Source of the DNA: Sphingobacteriaceae bacterium | Lineage (GTDB): Bacteria; Bacteroidota; Bacteroidia; Sphingobacteriales; Sphingobacteriaceae | DNA: 36,696 nt | Direction of reading: 5' to 3' | Assembly: GCA_903644075.1 (NCBI GenBank) | Contig: CAHJXH010000013.1 | Span: 1 to 36,696, forward strand | Part shown: in pieces, positions 19,015-26,929 of the stretch | How the letters are laid out: every line of letters begins with the position of its first letter | How positions within the stretch are numbered: position 1 is the stretch's first letter | The notes under the pieces: model-generated | Seen by the model: only the letters and a program-made list of their open reading frames with translations | Told to the model about the DNA's origin: nothing | The model's database searches: none | Program-made: the position numbers and the translations under genes

Positions 19015-19111
19015 TTGTCATTGCGAGCGATAGCGTGGCAATCTCTTAACTATACAGATCGAATAAGCATTGGCGACGAGATTGCCATGTCGTTCCTCCT
19101 CGCAATGACAA
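19015..19111. repeat. Palindromic interspersed repeat (TTGTCATTGCGAG type)
   Basis: TTGTCATTGCGAG (19015-19027) and CTCGCAATGACAA (19099-19111) are perfect 13-base complements. TGGCAATCTC (19036-19045) pairs with GAGATTGCCA (19078-19087). This is the best preserved copy of the family in the window. It lies just past the end of the acetyltransferase gene. A short run of ACAAGA-like units (18973-19010) precedes it. Confidence 0.92.
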
Positions 19112-19127
19112 AATAGCATTCTTACAT

Positions 19128-19775
19128 TTATCCTACACGCTCAAGCTCCTCCACATCCCCAGAATTAATCAACTTAATATTTTCACTGATCTTCTCGGCG
19201 CTCCAATCCCACCAAGCGATTTTTAACAGGCGGGCTATCGTAGCTTCATCAAATCGCATGCGGATTATTTGCGCCGGGTTGCCGCCTACAATGGCATAGT
19301 CGGGCACATCCTTGGTTACTACAGATTTTGTGGCGATGACAGCGCCATTGCCAATTTTAACGCCGGGCATTATGGTGGCTTCGTAGCCGATCCAAACATC
19401 ATTACGGATAATGGTATCGCCTTTAAACGGATATTTATCATGATGCTCTACACCTTCATTTACCTTCTCCCAGCCATTGCCGAATATGGCGAAGGGAAAA
19501 GTAGAGATAGGCTTTACCTCATGGTTGGCACCGTTCATAATAAACTTAACGCCCGATGCAATGGCGCAAAATTTGCCGATCACCAGTTTATCACCCAGGA
19601 AATCGAAATGATATAGAACGTTTTTTTCGAAATTGTAGGGATCGTGATGATCATCGTAATAAGTGTAATCGCCCACCAAAATGTTGGGGCGTGTAATTAT
19701 ATTTTTAAGGAAAACTAAGTTTTTATAGGTAGCCAGCGGATATACCACTGCCACGTCGGGACCATGTTGTGTCAT
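19128..19775 (-). CDS. Vat/CatB-like xenobiotic acetyltransferase (left-handed beta-helix)
   Basis: The 215-residue protein matches the Vat and CatB xenobiotic acetyltransferases along its whole length. It has HGPDVAVVYPL at the start, NILVGDYTYYDD, LVIGKFCAIASGVKFIMNGANH (His85 as the catalytic base), NDVWIGYEATIMPGVKIGNGAVIA and YAIVGGNPAQIIRMRF. These hexapeptide repeats fold as a left-handed beta-helix and acetylate a hydroxyl of the acceptor using acetyl-CoA. True Vat enzymes inactivate streptogramin A and CatB enzymes chloramphenicol. Chromosomal relatives often have other acceptors, so resistance is not proven. It has no mobile element beside it. Confidence 0.88.
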   Translation of the reverse strand: MTQHGPDVAVVYPLATYKNLVFLKNIITRPNILVGDYTYYDDHHDPYNFEKNVLYHFDFLGDKLVIGKFCAIASGVKFIMNGANHEVKPISTFPFAIFGNGWEKVNEGVEHHDKYPFKGDTIIRNDVWIGYEATIMPGVKIGNGAVIATKSVVTKDVPDYAIVGGNPAQIIRMRFDEATIARLLKIAWWDWSAEKISENIKLINSGDVEELERVG

Positions 19776-20114
19776 AAATAATACTAAAAGTTAAAATGAA
19801 TAAGCTGCTTAAACAGTATGCAACGAGGGTTTGTAGCGACCTGTGATCCCTATTCTATTGGATAATAAAGCTATTGCTGACAGGCCAATTATATTACCAT
19901 TGGAGTAATGCCTTATGTTGTAAGGCGTTACGAAGATAGGAGTTTTGGGGAATTGAATCAAGAATCGGAAGTCAAGAATCGAGACAGAAATACAAATTTG
20001 TCATTGCGAGGAACGACAAATTTGTGTAAACGAAAAGAGGCACAAAATTTTGTGCCTCTACGTATCCTTTTGCAGTCTCGATTCTTGACTCCCGATTCCT
20101 GACTCCCTTAAAAC
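19776..20114. other. Intergenic region dominated by a nested inverted repeat
   Basis: Between the acetyltransferase start and the end of the DUF885 gene lie 339 bases with no credible gene. From 19958 to 20107 they hold a repeat inside a repeat (listed separately). The leftmost 180 bases must carry the acetyltransferase promoter, but no clear box was seen. A 64-codon frame at 19908-20102 runs through the repeats and is not called. Confidence 0.6.
19958..20107. repeat. Nested inverted repeat: GAATC/GAGTC arms around a 24-base palindrome
   Basis: The outer arms contain GTCAAGAATCGAGAC (19971-19985) and its exact complement GTCTCGATTCTTGAC (20075-20089), with similarity continuing outward to about 19958 and 20107. 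Between them is a half copy of the TGTCATTGCGAGGAAC element, closed by AAATTTGTC (19994-20002) and GACAAATTT (20015-20023). A perfect 24-base palindrome follows at 20036-20059, AGAGGCACAAAA and its complement. The layout suggests successive insertions or a long folded structure. Confidence 0.85.
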
Positions 20115-21869
20115 CTATTTCTTCTTCAGCATCAACTCACTGATATATTTAACAGGGGCGCTGCCATAGCCCAGGAATTTCTCGTTGAAATCTTTGAGCT
20201 TATATTTATCACCCATTTTCTTTTTGTATGACTCGCGCAGGTCGATGATTTCTTTGTAGCCGCTGTAATAGCTGGCCAGCTGCACACTGGTTACGCTTAC
20301 ACGTTTCCATTTATTATCGGCCTCTGCTTGTTGTTGGAAAGCCTCGTGAGTAAGCATTTTAACCACCCGCTCTTTGGTCATGGTGCCGGTGTGTACACTG
20401 TAGTCAACAATGGTGTTGCAAACCGAGCGTAGGTTCCATTTATCCCACATCAGCCACATTTCGGGTTCGTTGTTGCCGTAACCGTTTTCGAGCATCATTT
20501 GCTCGGTGTATACTGCCCAGCCTTCAACCATTGCACCATTGCCCAGGATGGATTTGATCATACTTGGCGCTTTATTAGCATAAACCAATTGGGTATAATG
20601 GCCGGGGATAGCTTCGTGAATGCACAGGATCTGCAAAATATATTGATTGTACTCGCGCAGATAGCTTTCTGCTTTCGCCGCAGGCCAGCCGCTCAGGCTG
20701 CCCACATTGAAATAGGTATTGCCACCCTTATCATACGGGCCCGGCGAACTTACCGATGCTCCGGCAACACCGGCCATGTAACCAGGCTCTTTACGTACCA
20801 CCAATGGTTTACTTGGATCTATAAACAAAAGATCTTTACTCTTAACAAAAGCGGTAAGCTTAGGGATCTGCGCCGAAATTGCAGATTGGAAATCATCCGG
20901 CTGCACATGTTTAGATGAGAGTGTGTCTATCATTTTACCAATCAACTCCAATGTATCGGTCGGCATAGGTGCTTTGCCAAAGTATTTAGGCCATAGCTGC
21001 TTGCTCAACTTGGCCATATCGCGGTGCAGGTACTTTTTGCGTTCTATGGCAGCGTTATATACCTGCTGAGGTGTGCTGGCCGACTGGATCTCGTACTTAA
21101 ATTTATCCTGGTACAGCTCCTTACCCAAACGGAAGCTGCGCGGCTTATCGTTTTTCATGCCTTTCAGCCAGGCGGCATATCCTTTAATGGCATCGGCCGA
21201 AAGCTTGGCCCTATCCAGCATTTTTTGCTTTTCGGGTTGCGGGATATTGGTTTTCTTTAATGAGTCAGCAAAATCACTCTCAAAAATTGATAAACCGCCG
21301 GTATGCTGCTCAATAGCCAGATCGGTTAACTCTGTAACGGGGTTTTTAAGCTGCTTTTCTGCTTCTTTATAGTAGGCCGGTATGTTGGCCATCTTCATAT
21401 AAAAGCTGCGCAGGCGATGGTCTAAAGGCTCATATTTCTCATTAAGAATAAAAGCGAAAGAACCAATTACATTGTATGACGATGGGTCCCACTCGTAAGC
21501 CTTTTCTTGTTGCAGTTGCCATTGGGTATACTGCATCTGGTTTTCTATGAGGTGATAATCAATTTTATTATTATCCGGCAAAACGTTCAGTTCAAAGTTG
21601 CCCAATGAATCGAGTTGCTTGCGTGTAAATTTCAACAGCTTATCACGGCTATCTGAATTGGGCACAACTAAAATGCTATCGTATTTATGATAGCCTACTT
21701 GTGTAGCCCAATCTGGTTGCTGTTTCCATAATTCTTCCAGAAAACGGTCTTCATAGGCAACAAAGGCGGTACTATCTTTTTGAAACTGCGGGCCTACGCC
21801 TCCATCCTTTTTACAGCCTGTAAAAAATGCAAGGGCCATTGCCGCTATTAAAATTGACTTTTTTATCAC
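20115..21869 (-). CDS. DUF885 lipoprotein, putative metallopeptidase
   Basis: The 584-residue protein starts with a lipoprotein signal (MIKKSILIAAMALAFFTGC, lipidated Cys19 followed by Lys-Lys-Asp), so it is anchored to a membrane in the periplasm or at the surface. HEAIPGH at 418-424 and EGWAVYTE at about 449-456 are the conserved zinc-site motifs of DUF885 proteins, which resemble M3-like gluzincin peptidases. The length is normal for the family. The family is thought to be proteolytic, but no substrate is assigned. It is transcribed alone, with repeats past its stop and a divergent DinB gene upstream. Confidence 0.9.
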   Translation of the reverse strand: MIKKSILIAAMALAFFTGCKKDGGVGPQFQKDSTAFVAYEDRFLEELWKQQPDWATQVGYHKYDSILVVPNSDSRDKLLKFTRKQLDSLGNFELNVLPDNNKIDYHLIENQMQYTQWQLQQEKAYEWDPSSYNVIGSFAFILNEKYEPLDHRLRSFYMKMANIPAYYKEAEKQLKNPVTELTDLAIEQHTGGLSIFESDFADSLKKTNIPQPEKQKMLDRAKLSADAIKGYAAWLKGMKNDKPRSFRLGKELYQDKFKYEIQSASTPQQVYNAAIERKKYLHRDMAKLSKQLWPKYFGKAPMPTDTLELIGKMIDTLSSKHVQPDDFQSAISAQIPKLTAFVKSKDLLFIDPSKPLVVRKEPGYMAGVAGASVSSPGPYDKGGNTYFNVGSLSGWPAAKAESYLREYNQYILQILCIHEAIPGHYTQLVYANKAPSMIKSILGNGAMVEGWAVYTEQMMLENGYGNNEPEMWLMWDKWNLRSVCNTIVDYSVHTGTMTKERVVKMLTHEAFQQQAEADNKWKRVSVTSVQLASYYSGYKEIIDLRESYKKKMGDKYKLKDFNEKFLGYGSAPVKYISELMLKKK

Positions 21870-22007
21870 TTGGGTAGGGGTTTAAAATCAGGATAAACTT
21901 AAGCAATTACGCTAAATATTTATAATTAGTACCATTATGTAAAAACAGCTTTACAATTATAACCCAACTAATCTGCAAGAAATTTGTTAAACCTAAAATT
22001 AAAAACA

Positions 22008-22481
22008 ATGGACAAACAACATCATATATTAATTGATGAGCTGGTTAAACTGTTGCGCGGCGGCAGCGCCCATGCCTCATTAAAAGACGCATTAAAAGAT
22101 TTACCTGCCGAATTACGCGGCGAAAGGCCACATAATTTGCCATACAGTATCTGGCAATTGGTTGAGCATATCCGCATTACACAGTGGGATATGCTGGAGT
22201 TTAGCCGCGACCCAAACCATCAATCGCCCAAATGGCCGGATGAATATTGGCCTAAAGAAGCTGCCCCTGCCGATGAAACAGCCTGGAAAAACACCATCCA
22301 CCAGATTGATCTTGATCTGGAGAATTTTATCAACCTGCTTAAAAAGGACGACATATACAAAGAGCTACCGCACGGCGACGGCCAGAGTATTTTACGCGAA
22401 GCCCTGCAAATGGCCGATCATACCAGCTATCACATCAGCGAGATCATTATTATCCGCAGGTTGTTGAATGCGTGGAAATAA
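22008..22481 (+). CDS. DinB family protein
   Basis: Starting at the ATG at 22008 (the frame also has an upstream TTG at 21984 that I reject), the protein has 157 residues. It has the four-helix DinB/YfiT fold, with metal ligands likely in VEHIRITQWD and in ADHTSYHISEI (two histidines four residues apart). DinB proteins are metal-dependent thiol transferases or hydrolases, often damage- or stress-induced, but most members are uncharacterised. It is divergent from the DUF885 gene. A strong hairpin follows 16 bases after its stop. Confidence 0.85.
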   Translation: MDKQHHILIDELVKLLRGGSAHASLKDALKDLPAELRGERPHNLPYSIWQLVEHIRITQWDMLEFSRDPNHQSPKWPDEYWPKEAAPADETAWKNTIHQIDLDLENFINLLKKDDIYKELPHGDGQSILREALQMADHTSYHISEIIIIRRLLNAWK

Positions 22482-22497
22482 GGGGTTATAAATAAAT

Positions 22498-22527
22498 TGC
22501 CTCGTAGAGGCTTAGCTCTACGAGGCA
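22498..22527. terminator. Hairpin between convergent genes, terminator-like
   Basis: TGCCTCGTAGAG (22498-22509), loop GCTTAG, and CTCTACGAGGCA (22516-22527) form a perfect 12-base stem. It sits between dinB (ends 22481) and the alpha/beta-hydrolase (ends 22554), which converge. The T-tract is weak, so it may also be a small interspersed palindrome. CCTCTACG-like words are shared with the palindrome at 20036. Confidence 0.65.
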
Positions 22528-22553
22528 TTTAATATCTATAGTCTAAACGCTTC

Positions 22554-23861
22554 CTATTTCAGCTTATTAATAAAATCAACTACGCCGATAACCAGTTCTG
22601 GTTTAATTGGCAGGTCGGGCTGGGTGTAGGTTTCCATGTTTTTGTCTTTATCTGCCGGGGCGTCTTTTAAAACATAGTTCATGTTGGGGATGTTGATTAA
22701 AGTAACATCACTTTTTGCTTTCTTAATCTTATCACCCTCATCGGCTTTTACTTGTAAATCTGTGCTACCTTGTATAATCAGTATGGGTATTTTAAGCTTC
22801 TTAAGTTCTTTCATTGGTGCATAACGCATCCAGGTTAGCAAGAAGGGTTGGATACTTGGGCGTATGTATGGGTACAAAGAAGCATCTATTTCCTGTTGCA
22901 CTTTACCCCGGCGCGCTAAACTATCAACCGCATTGCCAAAACGGGTAGAAATATAGTCGGGTAATCTTTTGGCCTGATCTTTCAATACCAGGTATGCAGG
23001 CTGGCTGGTACCCTCAACCGAAATAAATGCACCAACAGGGGTTTCCTGCGATGCAACGCTACCTACCAATGAACCTTCGCCGTGGCCTAATACAATTACT
23101 TTAGAAAACCGTGGGTCGTCGTGCAGTTTATTAATGAGGGCCATTGCGTCCTCAATATAATCTTCAATATGCAGCTGGTCTTCCTTGGTCGAACTAACGC
23201 TCTCGCCTACCATGCGTTTATCATACCTTAAGCTGGCTATGCCGCTTTTGCTTAAAGCCATGGTCAACTCTTTATAGCTATTACTGTTAATACCTTGCTT
23301 AACATTGTTTCCGTTACGGTCGGTATTGCCCGATGCACCAACAATAAGCACCACCGGCACCTTACCACTGGCATTGGCCGGCATGGTTAAAGTACCCACC
23401 AGGCTGCCCGAAAAACCTTTTACAGAAAACGTTGATTCGCCCAGTGCAGGGTCAACATTTAAAAGCTTAAGCGCCTCTGCAGCTTTGGCGGCATCAGATG
23501 GGGTGATATAGTTATCGAAAAGCAACCCTCCCATTTGGTCTTTATCATTCAGGCTAACTTTCATAGCCATTACCGATTTGGTAAAGCTTACCTTATAGGT
23601 AGCTACTCCCTTATCATAATTGATAAATGATATTTGCTGTAACCTGCCCAATTGTGATTGCAACTGATTGATCATCACCTGGTTTTTCTCTTCAGGCAAT
23701 GACACGCGCACCTCAGGCGAAAACATACTGAATATGCTATCGGGCTGATTAAGGTTGTAATACTGCTGAAAACGGGTTATTGCACCTTTATAATTCTTGG
23801 GCTCTGACTGGGCGTACGCATTTACTGCTATCACAATAAATACAAAAAGCATTTTCTTCAT
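22554..23861 (-). CDS. Exported alpha/beta-hydrolase fold protein with degenerate catalytic triad (N-terminal DUF3887-like)
   Basis: From the ATG at 23861 the protein has 435 residues, with signal peptide MKKMLFVFIVIAVNAYAQ. An upstream ATG at 23903 would bury the signal and is rejected. Residues ~25-105 form a DUF3887-like domain, and residues ~145-435 the hydrolase fold with an oxyanion-side loop VGASGNTDRNG. The nucleophile elbow reads G259-H260-G261-E262-G263, so glycine stands where the family has serine (GHSEG). Asp368 (GSTD) is kept, but the position of the usual catalytic histidine reads MNYVLK (Tyr396) instead of MNHVLK. It looks like a pseudoenzyme. The frame itself is intact. Confidence 0.85.
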   Translation of the reverse strand: MKKMLFVFIVIAVNAYAQSEPKNYKGAITRFQQYYNLNQPDSIFSMFSPEVRVSLPEEKNQVMINQLQSQLGRLQQISFINYDKGVATYKVSFTKSVMAMKVSLNDKDQMGGLLFDNYITPSDAAKAAEALKLLNVDPALGESTFSVKGFSGSLVGTLTMPANASGKVPVVLIVGASGNTDRNGNNVKQGINSNSYKELTMALSKSGIASLRYDKRMVGESVSSTKEDQLHIEDYIEDAMALINKLHDDPRFSKVIVLGHGEGSLVGSVASQETPVGAFISVEGTSQPAYLVLKDQAKRLPDYISTRFGNAVDSLARRGKVQQEIDASLYPYIRPSIQPFLLTWMRYAPMKELKKLKIPILIIQGSTDLQVKADEGDKIKKAKSDVTLINIPNMNYVLKDAPADKDKNMETYTQPDLPIKPELVIGVVDFINKLK

Positions 23862-24018
23862 TCGTATACTTAGATTAAGGGCGAAGTTAATTATCTTCAT
23901 CAATATTCAAGATGCAACCAAGCGTCTTATTATTTCTTATCAATTTAAAAATCGAAACCTGTGTTCAAATAGTTTGTAACCAAAATAGTATTAAAACGTA
24001 AAAATATCACACTAAGCA

Positions 24019-24062
24019 AAAAACTTATTACAATAAGTTTTTAAATTAGTGGTCTAAACCAC
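24019..24062. promoter_or_regulatory. Two palindromes upstream of the beta-barrel gene
   Basis: AAAAACTTATT (24019-24029) and AATAAGTTTTT (24032-24042) are perfect 11-base complements with a two-base centre. GTGGT-CTAA-ACCAC follows at 24049-24062. They end 19 bases before the start codon. The first could be an operator or a terminator from elsewhere; no gene reads into it from the left on the plus strand, which favours a regulatory site. Confidence 0.5.
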
Positions 24063-24080
24063 ACGATACTGAGTTTTTGA

Positions 24081-26543
24081 ATGAAAAAAACGTTTACCTG
24101 CCTGTTATTTATCCTCTTTATCAGTATTGTTCGTTACACTTATGCGCAAACTAAGATTTCCGGCCTGCAGGGTAAAATAATTAACGAAAATTATGTTGCT
24201 GCCGAGGCTGCCACCATAGTTTTAATGCGCTTCAGAGATTCTGCAAGTATACAAACAACTTTAAGCGATAAAAACGGAGTTTTTGCCTTTAACAATATCA
24301 AGGCTGATAAATATTTACTGCAGATTACTAAAACCGGCTACCACAAGATGCTTAGTGGCCCCTATGTAGTTAATACAGGCCGTATTATTGTTATCGACTC
24401 TATTAAAATGCAGGTAGCCACCATTAGCCTGAATGAAGTTGTGGTAACCGACAAACGTAAATACTACGAAGTAAAACCCGATAAAACCACTTTAAATTTA
24501 GACCGAAGTATACTGGCAACCGGCTCAACGGTATTTAACATTCTGAATACAGCCCCTGGCGTTAAGGTTGGTAATAATGGCGATATATTTTTGCGTGCAG
24601 GGCTACGGGCCGCTGTATTTATTAACGGTAAACAGGTACGACTGGAGGGCGATGACCTTACCTCTTACCTGCAAAGCTTACCAACTGCCGATGTAGACCA
24701 GGTTGAACTCATTCAGAACCCCTCGGCCAAATACGATGCCTCGGGGTCAGGCGGTATCATAAATATTATATTAAAAAAGGGAAAAAATATTGGCTTTAAC
24801 GGCAATGTAACAGCCAATGCCGATTACGGCACTTTTGGTAAAGGCGGTGCTACATTTAACGGCAATTACAGGTCGCAAAAATTAAACGTTTTTGGAGGGC
24901 TTAGTTATAAATATGTTAAAACAGACCACACCATTAACAACTTACGCAATGTTAATGCAACTGATGTTACCACATTTGACACGCATTATTACAACACACA
25001 AAGAACCCCAACGTTAGAGTATCACCTGGGTACCGATTATTTTATCAATCCCACTCATACCATTGGTTTTTTAATAAAGGGTTCTGACGAAAGCAGCAAG
25101 CTCGATAAGCAAACCAACACCTACATGTCTGTTAATGGCGTTGGCGATTCTACCATCACCACACTGTCGAACCTTAAACGTAAAAAGGATTTTATTAATT
25201 ACAACGTTAATTATGCCGGCGCGCTTGGCCATACCAAGCAAATGCTTAGCGCCGATGCCGATTTATCTATCCTTAACCGGCATTCTGATGAGGATATTAT
25301 CAGCTATGTTTATCCCATAGCATCACACACGCCAATCCTGGCCCAGAACGTGCCGTTTTATAATAACGACACACTGCATAATACAGCACCAACCCGTATT
25401 ATCAACGAATCGGTAAAAGTTGATTACAGCACCCCTATAGCTAAAACCGGCAAACTGGAAGCCGGCTTAAAAGCCAGTTATGTAAAAAGCGATAATACCC
25501 AAACTTTTAATGCACTTGTTAACAACACGTATGCACCTGTACCTGCGTTTACCAGCCAGTTTAATTATACCGAGAAAAAAAGTGCAGCTTATGTTAACTA
25601 CATAGGCACCAGCAATAAATTTAATTATACCATTGGCTTAAGGGTTGAGCATTTGGTATCTGATGCCAACACCCCAACTATGTCGCATGATGTTAAGCGT
25701 GATACTACGGCCCTTTACCCGTCTGTACAACTCGATTACAAAATAAGCGACTCACAGCAGCTTAGTTTTATTTACAATCACCGCACCGAGCAACCCGCAT
25801 ATGAGAGCCTTAACCCAACCGTAAGTTACCAGGACAATTACAATTACCGCTCGGGTAATCCTTTTTTACGGCCTGCTTTTGTCGATCATTTTCAATTATC
25901 GTATGCCGGTAAAGAGAGATATCTGATTTCCTTATCTGCAACCACAACAAAAGATTTTTTCGATTACAGTTATTTTGCGCAAAATGATGCTACCAAAGTT
26001 TTAGTGACAACCAAACGTAACTTAAAAAGGGTGAACAACTTTGGTATTAAACTCGCTTTGCCGCTGCAATTAACAAGGTGGTGGGATATTAATTTCAACC
26101 CCGATTTTTCTTATTATCAGTTTAAAGATTATCAGGGCTTTTTAAATAAATGGTCGAAGGATTTGATACTCGACCTCGACCAGGATTTCAAGATCACCAA
26201 AACTATATCTGCTACTTTAAATACGCATTATGAGTCGAGCGTGTTTTATGGTCTTTCATATAACAAACCGGTATTTATTATGAACCCGGGGATCAGCAAG
26301 CAAATATTACACAAGGCCGCTACTATCAACCTAAGCGTTTCGGATATTTTTAATACGTACAAAGACCGCTACCAAACCATGTACAGGAACCTTGATATTA
26401 CCTCATACGATAAAAAGGAAACGCGGATTGTACACCTGAGCTTTGTGTACAATTTTGGCAAACGAACTGTTAAAGGCGCACGCAAACACACTACAGGCAA
26501 TGGTGATGAAGTGAGAAGGATGTCGGGCGGTGGTGGTTATTAA
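24081..26543 (+). CDS. Outer-membrane beta-barrel receptor (TonB-dependent-receptor-like, PF14905 type)
   Basis: The 820-residue protein begins with a signal peptide (MKKTFTCLLFILFISIVRYTYAQ). A carboxypeptidase-regulatory-like domain at about 27-110 ends in ISLNEVVVTDKRKYYEVKPDKTTLNL, the usual link to a plug-like domain (about 115-235, including VFNILNTAPGVKV, AVFINGKQV, VDQVELIQNPSAKYDASGSGGIINIILKK). The remaining ~580 residues are aromatic beta strands ending in VHLSFVYNFGKR. This is the Bacteroidota outer-membrane barrel family related to SusC, but smaller and without a SusD gene beside it. It could import a siderophore, peptide or glycan fragment. Its stop overlaps the convergent DUF1634 gene by four bases. 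Confidence 0.9.
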   Translation: MKKTFTCLLFILFISIVRYTYAQTKISGLQGKIINENYVAAEAATIVLMRFRDSASIQTTLSDKNGVFAFNNIKADKYLLQITKTGYHKMLSGPYVVNTGRIIVIDSIKMQVATISLNEVVVTDKRKYYEVKPDKTTLNLDRSILATGSTVFNILNTAPGVKVGNNGDIFLRAGLRAAVFINGKQVRLEGDDLTSYLQSLPTADVDQVELIQNPSAKYDASGSGGIINIILKKGKNIGFNGNVTANADYGTFGKGGATFNGNYRSQKLNVFGGLSYKYVKTDHTINNLRNVNATDVTTFDTHYYNTQRTPTLEYHLGTDYFINPTHTIGFLIKGSDESSKLDKQTNTYMSVNGVGDSTITTLSNLKRKKDFINYNVNYAGALGHTKQMLSADADLSILNRHSDEDIISYVYPIASHTPILAQNVPFYNNDTLHNTAPTRIINESVKVDYSTPIAKTGKLEAGLKASYVKSDNTQTFNALVNNTYAPVPAFTSQFNYTEKKSAAYVNYIGTSNKFNYTIGLRVEHLVSDANTPTMSHDVKRDTTALYPSVQLDYKISDSQQLSFIYNHRTEQPAYESLNPTVSYQDNYNYRSGNPFLRPAFVDHFQLSYAGKERYLISLSATTTKDFFDYSYFAQNDATKVLVTTKRNLKRVNNFGIKLALPLQLTRWWDINFNPDFSYYQFKDYQGFLNKWSKDLILDLDQDFKITKTISATLNTHYESSVFYGLSYNKPVFIMNPGISKQILHKAATINLSVSDIFNTYKDRYQTMYRNLDITSYDKKETRIVHLSFVYNFGKRTVKGARKHTTGNGDEVRRMSGGGGY

Positions 26544-26926
26544 CCCCCGTGCCCGGTTAATATAGCCGAGATAATAATAAGCAATACCAGCAGCGTTATG
26601 CCCACGTACAGATAATCTTTCTCTATCATAAAGCCCACTGCCGAAAAGATAATCCGCACCACCGGGGTGGCAATCAGTAAAATAATACCGGCTTGTATAA
26701 TAGCACGCCCACGGCCGGCTAAAATGCCATGAAAAATTCCGGGCAGTGTGTGCACAAAATCGGGCACGCCCTTAAATTCGTGGTAGTCTATATGTTCGGT
26801 GCTGTGGCGGCTCAGGTATATTACCCCACCAATAAAAACAACAAGCATCGATACAAAAACGCCAGCGCGTAATACCCAGCCAATAATGGCCTGCATGTCG
26901 GTATCTTTAAATTTTGTATTTGTCAT
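26540..26926 (-). CDS. DUF1634 membrane protein
   Basis: The 128-residue protein has three hydrophobic segments (GVFVSMLVVFIGGVIYL, AIIQAGIILLIATPVVRIIF, YVGITLLVLLIIISAIL). The short soluble loop between the first two carries HxxEHIDYHEF. This matches DUF1634, a family commonly found next to TauE/SafE-type permeases, as here: the permease gene ends three bases upstream on the same strand. It may be an accessory subunit of that transporter. Its 3' end overlaps the convergent receptor gene by four bases. Confidence 0.9.
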   Translation of the reverse strand: MTNTKFKDTDMQAIIGWVLRAGVFVSMLVVFIGGVIYLSRHSTEHIDYHEFKGVPDFVHTLPGIFHGILAGRGRAIIQAGIILLIATPVVRIIFSAVGFMIEKDYLYVGITLLVLLIIISAILTGHGG

Positions 26927-26929
26927 TGT

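Noticed and set aside
19908..20102. 64-codon frame in the acetyltransferase-DUF885 gap
   Set aside because: It lies wholly in nested repeat sequence and has no family features.
24019..24042. Rho-independent terminator
   Set aside because: The stem is AT-rich and no plus-strand gene ends upstream of it; the minus-strand hydrolase starts to its left, reading away.
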